A DNA stretch of 46,249 bases from Saccharopolyspora oryzae. Its GTDB lineage: Bacteria; Actinomycetota; Actinomycetes; Mycobacteriales; Pseudonocardiaceae. Location: NCBI RefSeq assembly GCF_027853915.1, contig NZ_JAQGLA010000060.1, positions 1 through 46,249 on the forward strand, read 5' to 3'. Positions 33,233-42,026 of this stretch are shown here, one piece after another. Within the stretch, counting starts at the first letter, position 1, and each line of letters starts with the position of its first letter. Made by a program: the position numbers and the translations under genes. Under the pieces are notes generated by a model that was not told the DNA's origin, did not search any database, and saw nothing but the letters and a program-made list of their open reading frames with translations.

Positions 33233-36200
33233 TTGTTCCACAGAGTCGCCATCGTGAACCGCGGCGAACCCGCGATGCGGATGATCCGCGCGATCCGGGA
33301 GCTGAACGCCGACGGCGAGGACATCACCAGCATCGCGCTGTGCACCGAGGAGGAACGCGGCGCGACGTTCGCCAGGGACGCCGATTCGGTGCACTGCATC
33401 GGCCCGGCCTCGGCACGTCCGTACCTGGACCTGGACCGCTTGGCGCACGCCCTGGTGGCCACCCGCGCCGATGCTGCTTGGCCCGGCTGGGGATTCGTGG
33501 CGGAGGAACCGGCTTTCGCCGAGCTCTGCGAGCAGCTCGGGGTCGCCTTCGTCGGCCCGAGCGCGGGTGTGATGCGCAAGCTCGGCGACAAGATCGAGGC
33601 CAAGCTGCTCGCGGAGGCCGCCGGTGTGCCGGTCGCTCCGTGGAGCCGGGGCGCGGTCGCGGACCTCGAATCCGCCCGGCGCGCGGCCGAGGAGATCGGG
33701 TACCCGCTGATGCTCAAGGCCGCTGCCGGCGGTGGCGGACGCGGCATCCGGGTCCTCACCTGCGATGCGGAGCTGGTCGAGGTCTACGACCGGGCCCGGC
33801 GGGAAGCCGAGCAGGCGTTCGGCAGCGACGCGGTGTTCCTGGAGCGGCAGCTCCCGGCAACCAGGCACGTCGAGGTGCAGGTGATCGCCGACGGGCAGGG
33901 CACGGCATGGGCGCTAGGCGTGCGGGACTGCTCCGTGCAGCGGCGCAACCAGAAGGTCGTCGAGGAATCGGCGTCGCCGCTGCTGACCGCCGAGCAGGTG
34001 GAGGAGCTCAAAGCCGTGGCGCAGCGATTGGCGCTGGCGGTCGACTACCGGGGCGCGGCCACCGTGGAGTTCCTCTACGACCCGCGCACCGAACGCTTCT
34101 CGTTCCTCGAGGTCAACACCCGCCTCCAGGTGGAGCACCCGGTCACCGAAGCGACGACCGGGGTGGACCTGGTCAAGGCCCAGCTCCGGGTGGCCGCCGG
34201 GAGCAGGCTCACCGGCCCGGTGCCCGCCGAGACCGGCCACGCCGTCGAGGTGCGGCTCAACGCCGAGGACCCGGATCGCGACTTCGCGCCCGCTCCGGGC
34301 CGGATCAAGCGGTTCGACCTCGCCGCAGGCCCCGGGATCCGGGTCGACGCCGGGTTCGCCGTCGGCGACGCGATCCCGCCGGACTACGACTCGATGATCG
34401 CCAAGCTGATCGCGTTCGGCGGCACCAGGGGCGAAGCACTGGCCCGGGCGCGCCGCGCGATCGCGGAGACCACGGTGCTCATCGAGGGCGGCACCACCAA
34501 CAAGGGTTTCCTGCTCGACCTGCTCGGCACGCCGGAGATCGTCGAAGCCACGGCCGACACCGGCTGGATAGACCGGACCTGGAACCGCCGCAGCTCTCCG
34601 GACCACCGCGGGGTCGCGCTGGTCACCGCAGCCATCGACACCTACCTGGCTGCGGAGCGCGCACGGCGTCGGCAGCTGTTCGACAGCGCTCGTCGTGGTC
34701 AGCCGCAGTTGCCGCCGGACGACTCCCCCGTTCCGCTGGAGCTGCACGGCGCGGTGCACCAGGTCAAGGTCGCCCGGATCGGACCGAGCAGGTTCCGGGT
34801 CGCCGTCGGTCCCGTCGAGCGCGCCGCGGATGTCGGGTTCGAGCGCTACGACGACGTCAAGGCCCGGATCACGCTCAACGGTCGGGGATTCGACGTCGTG
34901 ACCGACCGGCACGGTTCGCAGCACCTGGTGGAGGTCGAGGGCGTCCCGCACCGCATCGGCCACGACGACCAGGGCGTCGTCCGGGCGCCCGCGCCCGCGC
35001 TCGTCGTCGCCGCGACCGCGGCCGAGGGCTCCGAGGTAGATGCGGGTGACCCGGTGCTCGTGCTGGAGAGCATGAAGATGGAAACCGTGCTGCGAGCCCC
35101 GTTCGCGGCGCGGTTGACGGAGTTCCTGGTACCGGTGGGCAGTCAGGTCGAGGCGGACGCCCCGCTGCTGCGGTTGGAAGCGACCGGCGCCGAGCAGCCG
35201 GTTCGCACCACTGCCGAGGACCTCGGATTGTCCGAAGTGGACTGCTCTCCGACCGGCGCCGAGGACCTCCGCAACGCCCTGCTGGGGTTCGACGTCGACC
35301 CGGTGGACGAACGACGGCTCCTGGCCGACTACTTCGCCGCGCGCGGGGATCGGCCGCTCCCCGCCGAGATCGAGCTGCTGCACCTGTTCGCGGACATCGC
35401 CGAGCTGTCGAGCCGCAAGCCCGCAGCGCAGACCGAGGTGGCCGGTCCGCACGAGCAGTTCCACGCCTACCTGCGGACCCTCGACCTGGCAGCGGCCGGT
35501 GCGACGCCGGCCTTCGAGCAACGGCTGACGACGCTCCTGGGCCACTACGGGGCCGTCACGGATCCCGAAGCCGCCGTCTTCCGCATCTACCTGGCAGAAC
35601 AGCGCCCCGCGTCGGCCGTCGCGACGGCCCTCCTCCAGCAGTGGTCGGCTGATCCGCCGCCGAGCGATGACCTGCGCGATGCCATGCGAGTGGTGCTCGA
35701 ACGGCTGACCTCGCTGCGCGAGTGCCGCGAAGTGGCGGGCCTGGCTCGTCGAGTCGCGTTCCGCCAGATCGTGCAGCCGCCCCTGCGGCGCAAGCGCGCC
35801 CGCACCTATGCGCAGGTCCGCGCACACCTGCGCTACCTCGACGAGCACCCCGAAGCCGCGGACCGCGACGACCGGATCGCGGCCATGACATCCAGCGCGG
35901 AACCGCTGGAACGCCTGCTCGCGCAGCGCATCAACCGCAAGGGGATCGACCTCGGCCCGCTCCTCGAAGTGCTCGTGCGCCAGCGCTGTCCGGAGCTGCG
36001 ACCGGCGGACCTGCGGTGCTTCGAGGTCGACGGGTGCACGTTCGTCTCGGCCGAGCACGGACCGGCGGCGCGCTCGCTGGCGACCGCGACCGATTTCGAC
36101 AGGTTCGAAGCCGCGGCCGGAGCGATCGCGAAGGTGGCCGCCAAGCGGGACGAGGTCGACACCCTCGTCGAGGTCTACCTGAGCTGGGCCGAGCCACCGA

Positions 36201-38524
36201 CGAGCCCCGATGCCACGGCGGACGAGCTGCGCCGCGTGCTGACCCGGGCTGCGCCGCAGACCGAAGTGGAGCGGTTGACCGTCTCGGTGCTCGATCGCGC
36301 CGGCGGCGCTCAGCACTTCACGTTCCATCCCGAGCCGGGCGGCATCGTCGAGGTGCGCACCGAGCGGGGCGTGCACCCCGGTCTCCGGGACCGGTTGGGC
36401 CTGCGGCGGTTGCGGAACTTCGACCTGACCCGCCTGCCGTCGGTGGACGCCGACGTCCACCTGTTCACCTGCGGCACCGAAGAGTCCACTTCGGACTCCT
36501 CAGTGGCGATCGCGCTGGTTCGCGACCCGACGCCGCTGCGCGACGACGACGGACGCATCGTCGCCCTGCCGGGTGTGGCGGACGCGCTCGCCGCCGCCAC
36601 CGAATCCCTCGACGCAGCGGCGAACCGCGAGACCCAGGTGAGCAGGGTCTTCCTCGAAGTGCTCCCGCCGACCGGGCTGACCGCCGAGGACCTGGCCCGG
36701 GTCTCGCACCACTTCGCCCCGGCCCTGCACGCGGGCGTGGCGGAGGTCCGGCTCCGCGCGGACCGCGACGAGTTCCGGATCCGCCGCGAGCCGACCTCGG
36801 CCGCGGTCCAGGTGCACCCGGCCCCTCGCGAGCCGATCGAACCGCTCGACGACCTCGGCCGGAAGGTGCTGCGGGCGCACCGCCGCGGCACCGCCCACCC
36901 GGTCGACCTGATCGCCCTGCTCACCAGGGACGGCGGCACGTTCACCGAGCACGACCTGGCGGACACTGGCGAGCTGGTGCCGGTGGACCGGCCGGCGGGG
37001 CGCAATGCGGCCGGGATCGTCGTGGGCGTGACGAGCACTCCGACGCCCCGCCACCCGGACGGCGTGACCCGGGTCGTGCTGCTCGGCGACGCCACCAGGT
37101 CGCTCGGGGCCTTGGCCGAACCGGAGTGCGCGCGGGTGTGCGCAGCGCTGGACCTCGCCAGGCGAACGGGTGTCCCGGTGGAGTGGTTCGCGTTGTCCGC
37201 CGGGGCGAAGATCTCGATGGACTCCGGCACCGAGAACATGGACTGGGTCGCCCGCGCCCTCAAGTCGATCGTCACCTTCACGCAGGAGGGAGGCGAGATC
37301 AACGTGGTGGTCGCGGGCGTGAACGTCGGCGCGCAGCCGTACTGGAACGCCGAGGCCACGATGCTCATGCACACCAGGGGGGTCCTGGTGATGACGCCCG
37401 ACTCGACCATGGTGCTGACCGGCAAGAAGTCGCTGGACTTCTCGGGCAGCGTGTCCGCCGAGGACAACTTCGGCATCGGCGGCCACGACCGGATCATGGG
37501 GCCCAACGGGCAGGCCCAGCACTGGGCACCGGACCTGGCGGGTGCGCTGGACGTGCTGCTGGACCACTACGACCACACCTACGTCGCGCGCGGGGAACAG
37601 GGGCCGCGCCGCGCCGCCACCACCGATCCGGCGGACCGGGACGTCCGCCGGTTCCCGCACCCCACCGCCGACGGCGATTTCGACTCGGTCGGCGACATCT
37701 TCTCCGCCGCGAAGAACCCGGACCGCAAGAAGGCGTTCGACATCCGGACCGTGCTGCGCGCCGTGTCCGACCAGGACCTGCCGGTGCGGGAGCGCTGGGC
37801 GGGCATGGAGGGCGCGGAGACCGCGGTGGTGACCGACGCGCACATCGGCGGATTCCCGGTGTGCCTGGTCGGCGTCGAATCGCGCCCGGTGCCGCGCCGC
37901 GGATTCCCGCCCACCGACGGTCCGAGCGCCTTCACCGCCGGAACCCTGTTCCCCGGGTCGGCGAAGAAGGTGGCCCGCGCGATCAACGCGGCCAGCGGGA
38001 ACCGGCCGCTGGTGGTGCTGGCGAACCTGTCGGGCTTCGACGGCTCACCCGAGTCGATGCGGACGCTGCAGCTCGAGTACGGCGCGGAGATCGCCAGGGC
38101 GATCGTCAACTTCCGCGGCCCGATCGTGTTCTGCGTGATCTCCCGCTACCACGGCGGCGCCTTCGTGGTCTTCTCCAAGGCGCTGAACCCCCGGATGACC
38201 GTGCTCGCGGTGTCCGGCTCCTTCGCATCAGTCCTCGGCGGCGCCCCCGCCGCGGCGGTGGTCTTCGCCGGTGAGGTCGACGCCCGCACCGACCGCGATC
38301 CCCGGGTCAGCCAGCTACCGCGGTCCGATCCGCGCGCACGGCGCACCCGGGAATCGGTGCGGGCCGAGAAGCTCGCCGAGGTGGCGGCGGAATTCGACGC
38401 GGTGCACGACATCCAGCGCACCGTCGAAGTCGGCTCGGTGGACGAGATCATCGAACCGGAGGACCTGCGACCGCGGATCATCACGACCCTTGAACACGAA
38501 CTCCGCGGGCAAGACCAGGGCTGA
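33233..38524 (+). CDS. Single-chain biotin-dependent acyl-CoA carboxylase (BC-BCCP-CT)
   Basis: A 1,763-residue multifunctional carboxylase. Residues 1-450 are biotin carboxylase (AIVNRGEPAMR, ATP-grasp AAAGGGGRGIRV, EVNTRLQVEHPVTE). The biotin carrier has Lys615 in LESMKMET. A central helical region of about 600 residues follows (650-1230). N- and C-type carboxyltransferase halves end the protein (about 1255-1500 and 1501-1763), with GEINVVVAGVNVGAQPYWNAE split across the active site and ANLSGFDGSPESM. The order is like eukaryotic acetyl-CoA carboxylase; similar long chains are known in actinobacteria. It probably makes malonyl-CoA for the synthase. The start is TTG at 33233, six bases after AGGAGG, since the BC fold begins there; a GTG 36 bases upstream lacks a site. 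Confidence 0.9.
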   Translation: MFHRVAIVNRGEPAMRMIRAIRELNADGEDITSIALCTEEERGATFARDADSVHCIGPASARPYLDLDRLAHALVATRADAAWPGWGFVAEEPAFAELCEQLGVAFVGPSAGVMRKLGDKIEAKLLAEAAGVPVAPWSRGAVADLESARRAAEEIGYPLMLKAAAGGGGRGIRVLTCDAELVEVYDRARREAEQAFGSDAVFLERQLPATRHVEVQVIADGQGTAWALGVRDCSVQRRNQKVVEESASPLLTAEQVEELKAVAQRLALAVDYRGAATVEFLYDPRTERFSFLEVNTRLQVEHPVTEATTGVDLVKAQLRVAAGSRLTGPVPAETGHAVEVRLNAEDPDRDFAPAPGRIKRFDLAAGPGIRVDAGFAVGDAIPPDYDSMIAKLIAFGGTRGEALARARRAIAETTVLIEGGTTNKGFLLDLLGTPEIVEATADTGWIDRTWNRRSSPDHRGVALVTAAIDTYLAAERARRRQLFDSARRGQPQLPPDDSPVPLELHGAVHQVKVARIGPSRFRVAVGPVERAADVGFERYDDVKARITLNGRGFDVVTDRHGSQHLVEVEGVPHRIGHDDQGVVRAPAPALVVAATAAEGSEVDAGDPVLVLESMKMETVLRAPFAARLTEFLVPVGSQVEADAPLLRLEATGAEQPVRTTAEDLGLSEVDCSPTGAEDLRNALLGFDVDPVDERRLLADYFAARGDRPLPAEIELLHLFADIAELSSRKPAAQTEVAGPHEQFHAYLRTLDLAAAGATPAFEQRLTTLLGHYGAVTDPEAAVFRIYLAEQRPASAVATALLQQWSADPPPSDDLRDAMRVVLERLTSLRECREVAGLARRVAFRQIVQPPLRRKRARTYAQVRAHLRYLDEHPEAADRDDRIAAMTSSAEPLERLLAQRINRKGIDLGPLLEVLVRQRCPELRPADLRCFEVDGCTFVSAEHGPAARSLATATDFDRFEAAAGAIAKVAAKRDEVDTLVEVYLSWAEPPTSPDATADELRRVLTRAAPQTEVERLTVSVLDRAGGAQHFTFHPEPGGIVEVRTERGVHPGLRDRLGLRRLRNFDLTRLPSVDADVHLFTCGTEESTSDSSVAIALVRDPTPLRDDDGRIVALPGVADALAAATESLDAAANRETQVSRVFLEVLPPTGLTAEDLARVSHHFAPALHAGVAEVRLRADRDEFRIRREPTSAAVQVHPAPREPIEPLDDLGRKVLRAHRRGTAHPVDLIALLTRDGGTFTEHDLADTGELVPVDRPAGRNAAGIVVGVTSTPTPRHPDGVTRVVLLGDATRSLGALAEPECARVCAALDLARRTGVPVEWFALSAGAKISMDSGTENMDWVARALKSIVTFTQEGGEINVVVAGVNVGAQPYWNAEATMLMHTRGVLVMTPDSTMVLTGKKSLDFSGSVSAEDNFGIGGHDRIMGPNGQAQHWAPDLAGALDVLLDHYDHTYVARGEQGPRRAATTDPADRDVRRFPHPTADGDFDSVGDIFSAAKNPDRKKAFDIRTVLRAVSDQDLPVRERWAGMEGAETAVVTDAHIGGFPVCLVGVESRPVPRRGFPPTDGPSAFTAGTLFPGSAKKVARAINAASGNRPLVVLANLSGFDGSPESMRTLQLEYGAEIARAIVNFRGPIVFCVISRYHGGAFVVFSKALNPRMTVLAVSGSFASVLGGAPAAAVVFAGEVDARTDRDPRVSQLPRSDPRARRTRESVRAEKLAEVAAEFDAVHDIQRTVEVGSVDEIIEPEDLRPRIITTLEHELRGQDQG

Positions 38525-38533
38525 ACAGCTCGT

Positions 38534-38571
38534 GCGTGCGTTGGGGCGCCAGGACCGGCCCCAACGCACGC
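38534..38571. terminator. Bidirectional terminator at the meeting point of the two biosynthetic operons
   Basis: A 14-bp perfect stem, GCGTGCGTTGGGGC-type arm (38534-38547) with its complement (38558-38571), closes with a 10-base loop. It sits in the 54-base gap between the stop codons of the rightward carboxylase and the leftward methyltransferase. Confidence 0.85.
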
Positions 38572-38578
38572 GAGCGGA

Positions 38579-39445
38579 TCAGCCGTCGGTCGCGGCGAAG
38601 CGGACCAGGGTGTTGTTCGGGCGGAGGTTCCGGATCGGCAGGGCGCTGCCCATGTGCGGGTTCAGGAACCGGAAGGTCAGGCCGCGCCCCGGCGGGTAGC
38701 CCACGTCCTGCACTTCCGCCACCGCCGGGTGCAGGGCGAACAGCCGCTTGCGCAACCGGTCGACGCTTTCTCCCCAGCGCAGCGGCGGCAGCTTGTACTT
38801 GTCCTCGGTGCGCTCCTTGCGACCGCGCATCATCAGGACGTCCAGCCAGCTGCCACCGGAGGTCTGGCGGGTCAGCCAGGCCGGCATCGCGTCGAACATC
38901 AGCCACGCACCCGGGAAGCGCTCCGCGCACTTGCGGATCAGGCCCCACGCCTCCGCTTCCTCGAGGTACATCAGCAGGCCCTGGACGCTGATGAACAGCC
39001 CGGCCGCCGGATCGACCTCGTCCATCCACGCCTCGTCGAGCGCCGAGCAGGACAGGTTGCGCAGCCGGTCGGTGTCCGGCAAGTACTTGCGGCGGACCTG
39101 CATGGTCTCCTCCAGGTCCACCGACAACCAGCGGACCCGGCCGTTGTCCACCCGCCAGAACTGGGTTTCCAGGCCGTCGCCGAGCGCCACCACGGTGCCG
39201 TCGGGGTGGGTCGCCAGGAACTTCCGGATCTGGTCGTCGAAGCACATCGCCCGGAGCGCGAGCGCGATGTGCGGGCGCCCGAAGTGCTCCTCGAAGGGGT
39301 AGTCGATGGAGTCGGCGATGGCCACCGACTTGGGGTCCGAGATCAGCGCGTCCGGGCGCCGGGACTCCGCCGCTCGGCAGTACAGCGGCCAGAGCAAGGT
39401 CTCCGGAACGCCCGCCAGATCAACTCTCGTCCTCGACTCGCTCAC
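38579..39445 (-). CDS. SAM-dependent methyltransferase, LCM/TcmP family
   Basis: A 288-residue methyltransferase of the leucine-carboxyl-methyltransferase group. It has the N-terminal TLLWPLYCRAAESRRPDALI segment, the SAM-binding ALGDGLETQFWRVD motif with the acidic WLSVDLEE strand, and QGLLMYLEEAEA. Related proteins O-methylate carboxylates or phenols in polyketide pathways (TcmP-like) as well as protein C-termini. In this cluster it could form a methyl ester of the released acid or methylate a hydroxyl; the sequence does not decide. It overlaps the thioesterase gene by 26 bases and is last in the leftward operon. Confidence 0.88.
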   Translation of the reverse strand: MSESRTRVDLAGVPETLLWPLYCRAAESRRPDALISDPKSVAIADSIDYPFEEHFGRPHIALALRAMCFDDQIRKFLATHPDGTVVALGDGLETQFWRVDNGRVRWLSVDLEETMQVRRKYLPDTDRLRNLSCSALDEAWMDEVDPAAGLFISVQGLLMYLEEAEAWGLIRKCAERFPGAWLMFDAMPAWLTRQTSGGSWLDVLMMRGRKERTEDKYKLPPLRWGESVDRLRKRLFALHPAVAEVQDVGYPPGRGLTFRFLNPHMGSALPIRNLRPNNTLVRFAATDG

Positions 39446-40268
39446 CCTGGTCTCCTCCGTTGTCGTTGTTCAGGACTCGGCGCAGCTGGCGGGACTGGGC
39501 GAGCAGGAGCCCGTTGCGGTCCCACAGGTCGGCTTCGTCGACGCACCAGCCCTGCCCGTTGCTGACGTTGCGCTGGACCACCAGGACGTCGTCGTCGACC
39601 GGCTGGGCGGCCAGGTCGACGTGCAGGTGCACGGACAGCTCGGCGGACACGATCGGCGCCGGTTCGGTCAGCAGGGGGTAGATCCCCGGCGGCATCACGT
39701 CGGCCAGCACGATCGCGACCAGGGCGTCGGCGGGCACGTCCGGCTGCAGCCGGAACCAGTACGCCATCTCCGAATCCGCCGAACCGGCCATCGGAATGCC
39801 GCCGCTGCCGTACCGGATGACGAACTGCTGGCCGAACGGGACCAGCTCGAGCGGGAACTCGATCTCCAGGCTGTCCTCGGGGCTCGGCACCTCGGGCGCC
39901 TCGACGCGCTGCTCGACCGGGGACCGGTCGGTGCTCCGCGCGAACACGAAGGAGGCCAGCAGGACCGGGGTGCCCTCCTGGATCCCGCGCACGGTGACGA
40001 ACTGGCTGGTGCGACCGGCGCGTTCCAGGGTCGCGACGAACTCGATCGGCGCCTCCGACGGGCTGCGCAGGAACTGGGCGTGCGTCGCACGCGGCGCCGC
40101 CGCATCCTCGACCAGGTCGGCGGCGGCCTGCGCTGCCAGGGCGTTGAGCAGTCCGCCCTGCGGTCCGAGCCACGCCCACCACGAGCGCGGCACCTCGACC
40201 TCCCAGCGGCCGGGACCTTCGCGGACCGCTCCGCTCGACTTCACCAGTGGATGCGATTCGGCGTTCAC
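39420..40268 (-). CDS. Acyl-CoA thioesterase-like double-hotdog protein
   Basis: A 282-residue protein with two hotdog halves in TesB/4HBT_3-type order. The first has the helix WWAWLGPQGGLLNALAAQAAADL and RATHAQFLRSP. The second has PAPIVSAELSVHLHVDLA and VDEADLWDRNGLLLAQSRQ, the classic TesB end. It would hydrolyse an acyl-CoA or acyl-ACP thioester, so it may release the synthase product or remove misprimed chains. The catalytic Asp of TesB is plausibly in the VDEADLWD region. It lies 9 bases downstream of the acyl-CoA dehydrogenase gene and overlaps the methyltransferase gene, within one operon. Confidence 0.82.
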   Translation of the reverse strand: MNAESHPLVKSSGAVREGPGRWEVEVPRSWWAWLGPQGGLLNALAAQAAADLVEDAAAPRATHAQFLRSPSEAPIEFVATLERAGRTSQFVTVRGIQEGTPVLLASFVFARSTDRSPVEQRVEAPEVPSPEDSLEIEFPLELVPFGQQFVIRYGSGGIPMAGSADSEMAYWFRLQPDVPADALVAIVLADVMPPGIYPLLTEPAPIVSAELSVHLHVDLAAQPVDDDVLVVQRNVSNGQGWCVDEADLWDRNGLLLAQSRQLRRVLNNDNGGDQGERVEDES

Positions 40269-40277
40269 AGCTGCGTC

Positions 40278-42026
40278 TCACTTCCCATCCGTCGAGCACA
40301 CCGGTCGCGGTGGAGCGAGGGCGACCGGAACCGCGCTGAACAGCTTGTTCGCGGTGTGCAGGGTTTCGGCCAGGGTGTACGTCCCGGTCGTGTCGTGCGC
40401 GTCGAGCCTCGGCGTTCGATCACCGGCCCGGTCCAGCAGAACGGACAGCACTGCCGACAACCAGCCAGCGGAACCCGCGGGCAGACTATACAAACGGCGC
40501 TCCCGGTTGAACCACCACAAGCAGACGGAACTCGCCGCCGCGTGCAGCCAGCAGAAACGCACAGCCAGATCCCACCGCGCCGGATCCCCCGCCACGCCCC
40601 GCGCCCGCACCCGGTGCATCGCGCGGATCACGGCTCTCAACCGCGCATCGACTCGCTTGACCCTCGCGGCCGCAGCGGATCCGGTACCCAGTTCGGCGAT
40701 CACCGCAGCGGAGATCCCGAAGAACCCGGCGGTGACCGGGTCCATCCCGCGCAGCGCGAGGTCCAGCTCCCCGAAGCGCACCGGTCGCAGCGGATCGCCC
40801 AACCGGAAGGTGGCGGCTACCTCCTCCGGAACCTCCATCTCCGGCGGGGATTCGGGGAACTGGGCGACCAGCGTCGCGATCGACCACAGGTTCGCGTCCG
40901 GTGCCGTGTCGATGTGGCGGACCACCGCGTTGTCCCGGCGCGCGACGTCGAAGGCCGCGAACGGTCCGTCGTGCAGCAGGCTCCTGGCCCCGAGGACGTC
41001 CGCGCAGAGCGCGAAGATCTCCGCCGACAGGTCCGTGGCCACCCGCTTCGCGATTCCCGACCAGAGGCACTGCGCCGCTGGCAGCGTGTGCATCGCACGC
41101 GACGCCGGCAGCGCAACGGCATCGCAGGCGAACAGCATCGCGGCGGCGGTCGCGAGAACACGTCGCGGCTGCGCGTGTTCGGCGAGCACCCGGCCGCCGA
41201 ACACGTGCTCACCGGCGAAGTCCATCGCCAGCCGCAATCCGGTGTCGGCGCATCCCAGGTTGGCCGCCGTGCTCAGGACCCGCACGAGCTGCATGACCTT
41301 CAGGGCGATCTCCACTCCGCGACCGACGCCGCCGAGCACGCAGTCGGCCGGGACCTCGACGTCGTCGAAGGAGACGCTCGTCGAGTCGATGCCGCGCAGC
41401 CCGCTGGTGCGCCGCGCCTGATCGCGCCGGACTGCGGCCAACTGCTCGCCCTCGAGCAGCACTGCGGTGAACGCCGCCGGGCCGCGACCGCCGGTGCGCG
41501 CGACGACGACCAGCGCATCGCACCGGTCACCGATGCCGACCAGCCACTTCCGGCCGTTGAGCCGGAAACCGCCGGAATCGGCTGGGTCCAGCCGGCATTC
41601 GTTGGCCAGCAGGTCGCTGCCGTGCTCGGACTCCGCCATGGCGAAGCCGATGACCCCGCCCGCGGCCAGCAGCCGCGCGACCCGCTCCCGCTGCCCCGCG
41701 TCGCCCGCGAGCAGGACGCAACCCGCGCCGGTGACGCTGAACATGGTGGCCGGCATCGCGGCGCCGTCCCGCCGCGAGACCAGCCGCGCCAGAGTCAACG
41801 TCTCATCCATTGTGGACAGATGACCGCCGTCTTCCGGCGGGACGAACGAGAGACCGAGGTGCGGGGCCAGTTCGGTCGCGAAGGCTTCGGGGAACAGCGC
41901 AGCGCCGTCCCGCTCCACGACCGCCCCGAACCCGAACGGGTTGGTCGCATCGCGCGGATCGCCGAGCAGCCGCTCCAACTCCACCGCGGCCGGATAGGTG
42001 GCGACCACGTCGTCCAGCACCGTCAT
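40278..42026 (-). CDS. Acyl-CoA dehydrogenase homologue with extended C-terminus
   Basis: A 582-residue flavoprotein, longer than the usual 380-400. The ACAD core is clear: GVIGFAMAESEHGSDLLANECRL, FRLNGRKWLVGIGDRCD, GLRGIDSTSVSFDDVEVP and VLGGVGRGVEIALKVMQ. The C-terminal helical domain carries LGARSLLHDGPFAAFDVARRDN, where the catalytic Glu of the GYxxE-type loop seems to be Asp or missing. About 180 residues with no assigned function follow. It may oxidise a tethered or CoA-bound acyl chain, adding a double bond, or act as an oxygen-using oxidase. The ATG at 42026 overlaps the PfaD-like stop by four bases (ATGA). Confidence 0.87.
   Translation of the reverse strand: MTVLDDVVATYPAAVELERLLGDPRDATNPFGFGAVVERDGAALFPEAFATELAPHLGLSFVPPEDGGHLSTMDETLTLARLVSRRDGAAMPATMFSVTGAGCVLLAGDAGQRERVARLLAAGGVIGFAMAESEHGSDLLANECRLDPADSGGFRLNGRKWLVGIGDRCDALVVVARTGGRGPAAFTAVLLEGEQLAAVRRDQARRTSGLRGIDSTSVSFDDVEVPADCVLGGVGRGVEIALKVMQLVRVLSTAANLGCADTGLRLAMDFAGEHVFGGRVLAEHAQPRRVLATAAAMLFACDAVALPASRAMHTLPAAQCLWSGIAKRVATDLSAEIFALCADVLGARSLLHDGPFAAFDVARRDNAVVRHIDTAPDANLWSIATLVAQFPESPPEMEVPEEVAATFRLGDPLRPVRFGELDLALRGMDPVTAGFFGISAAVIAELGTGSAAAARVKRVDARLRAVIRAMHRVRARGVAGDPARWDLAVRFCWLHAAASSVCLWWFNRERRLYSLPAGSAGWLSAVLSVLLDRAGDRTPRLDAHDTTGTYTLAETLHTANKLFSAVPVALAPPRPVCSTDGK

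Noticed and set aside
33914..36460. 848-codon open frame on the minus strand
   Set aside because: It is a shadow of the carboxylase gene, which has clear catalytic motifs on the other strand.
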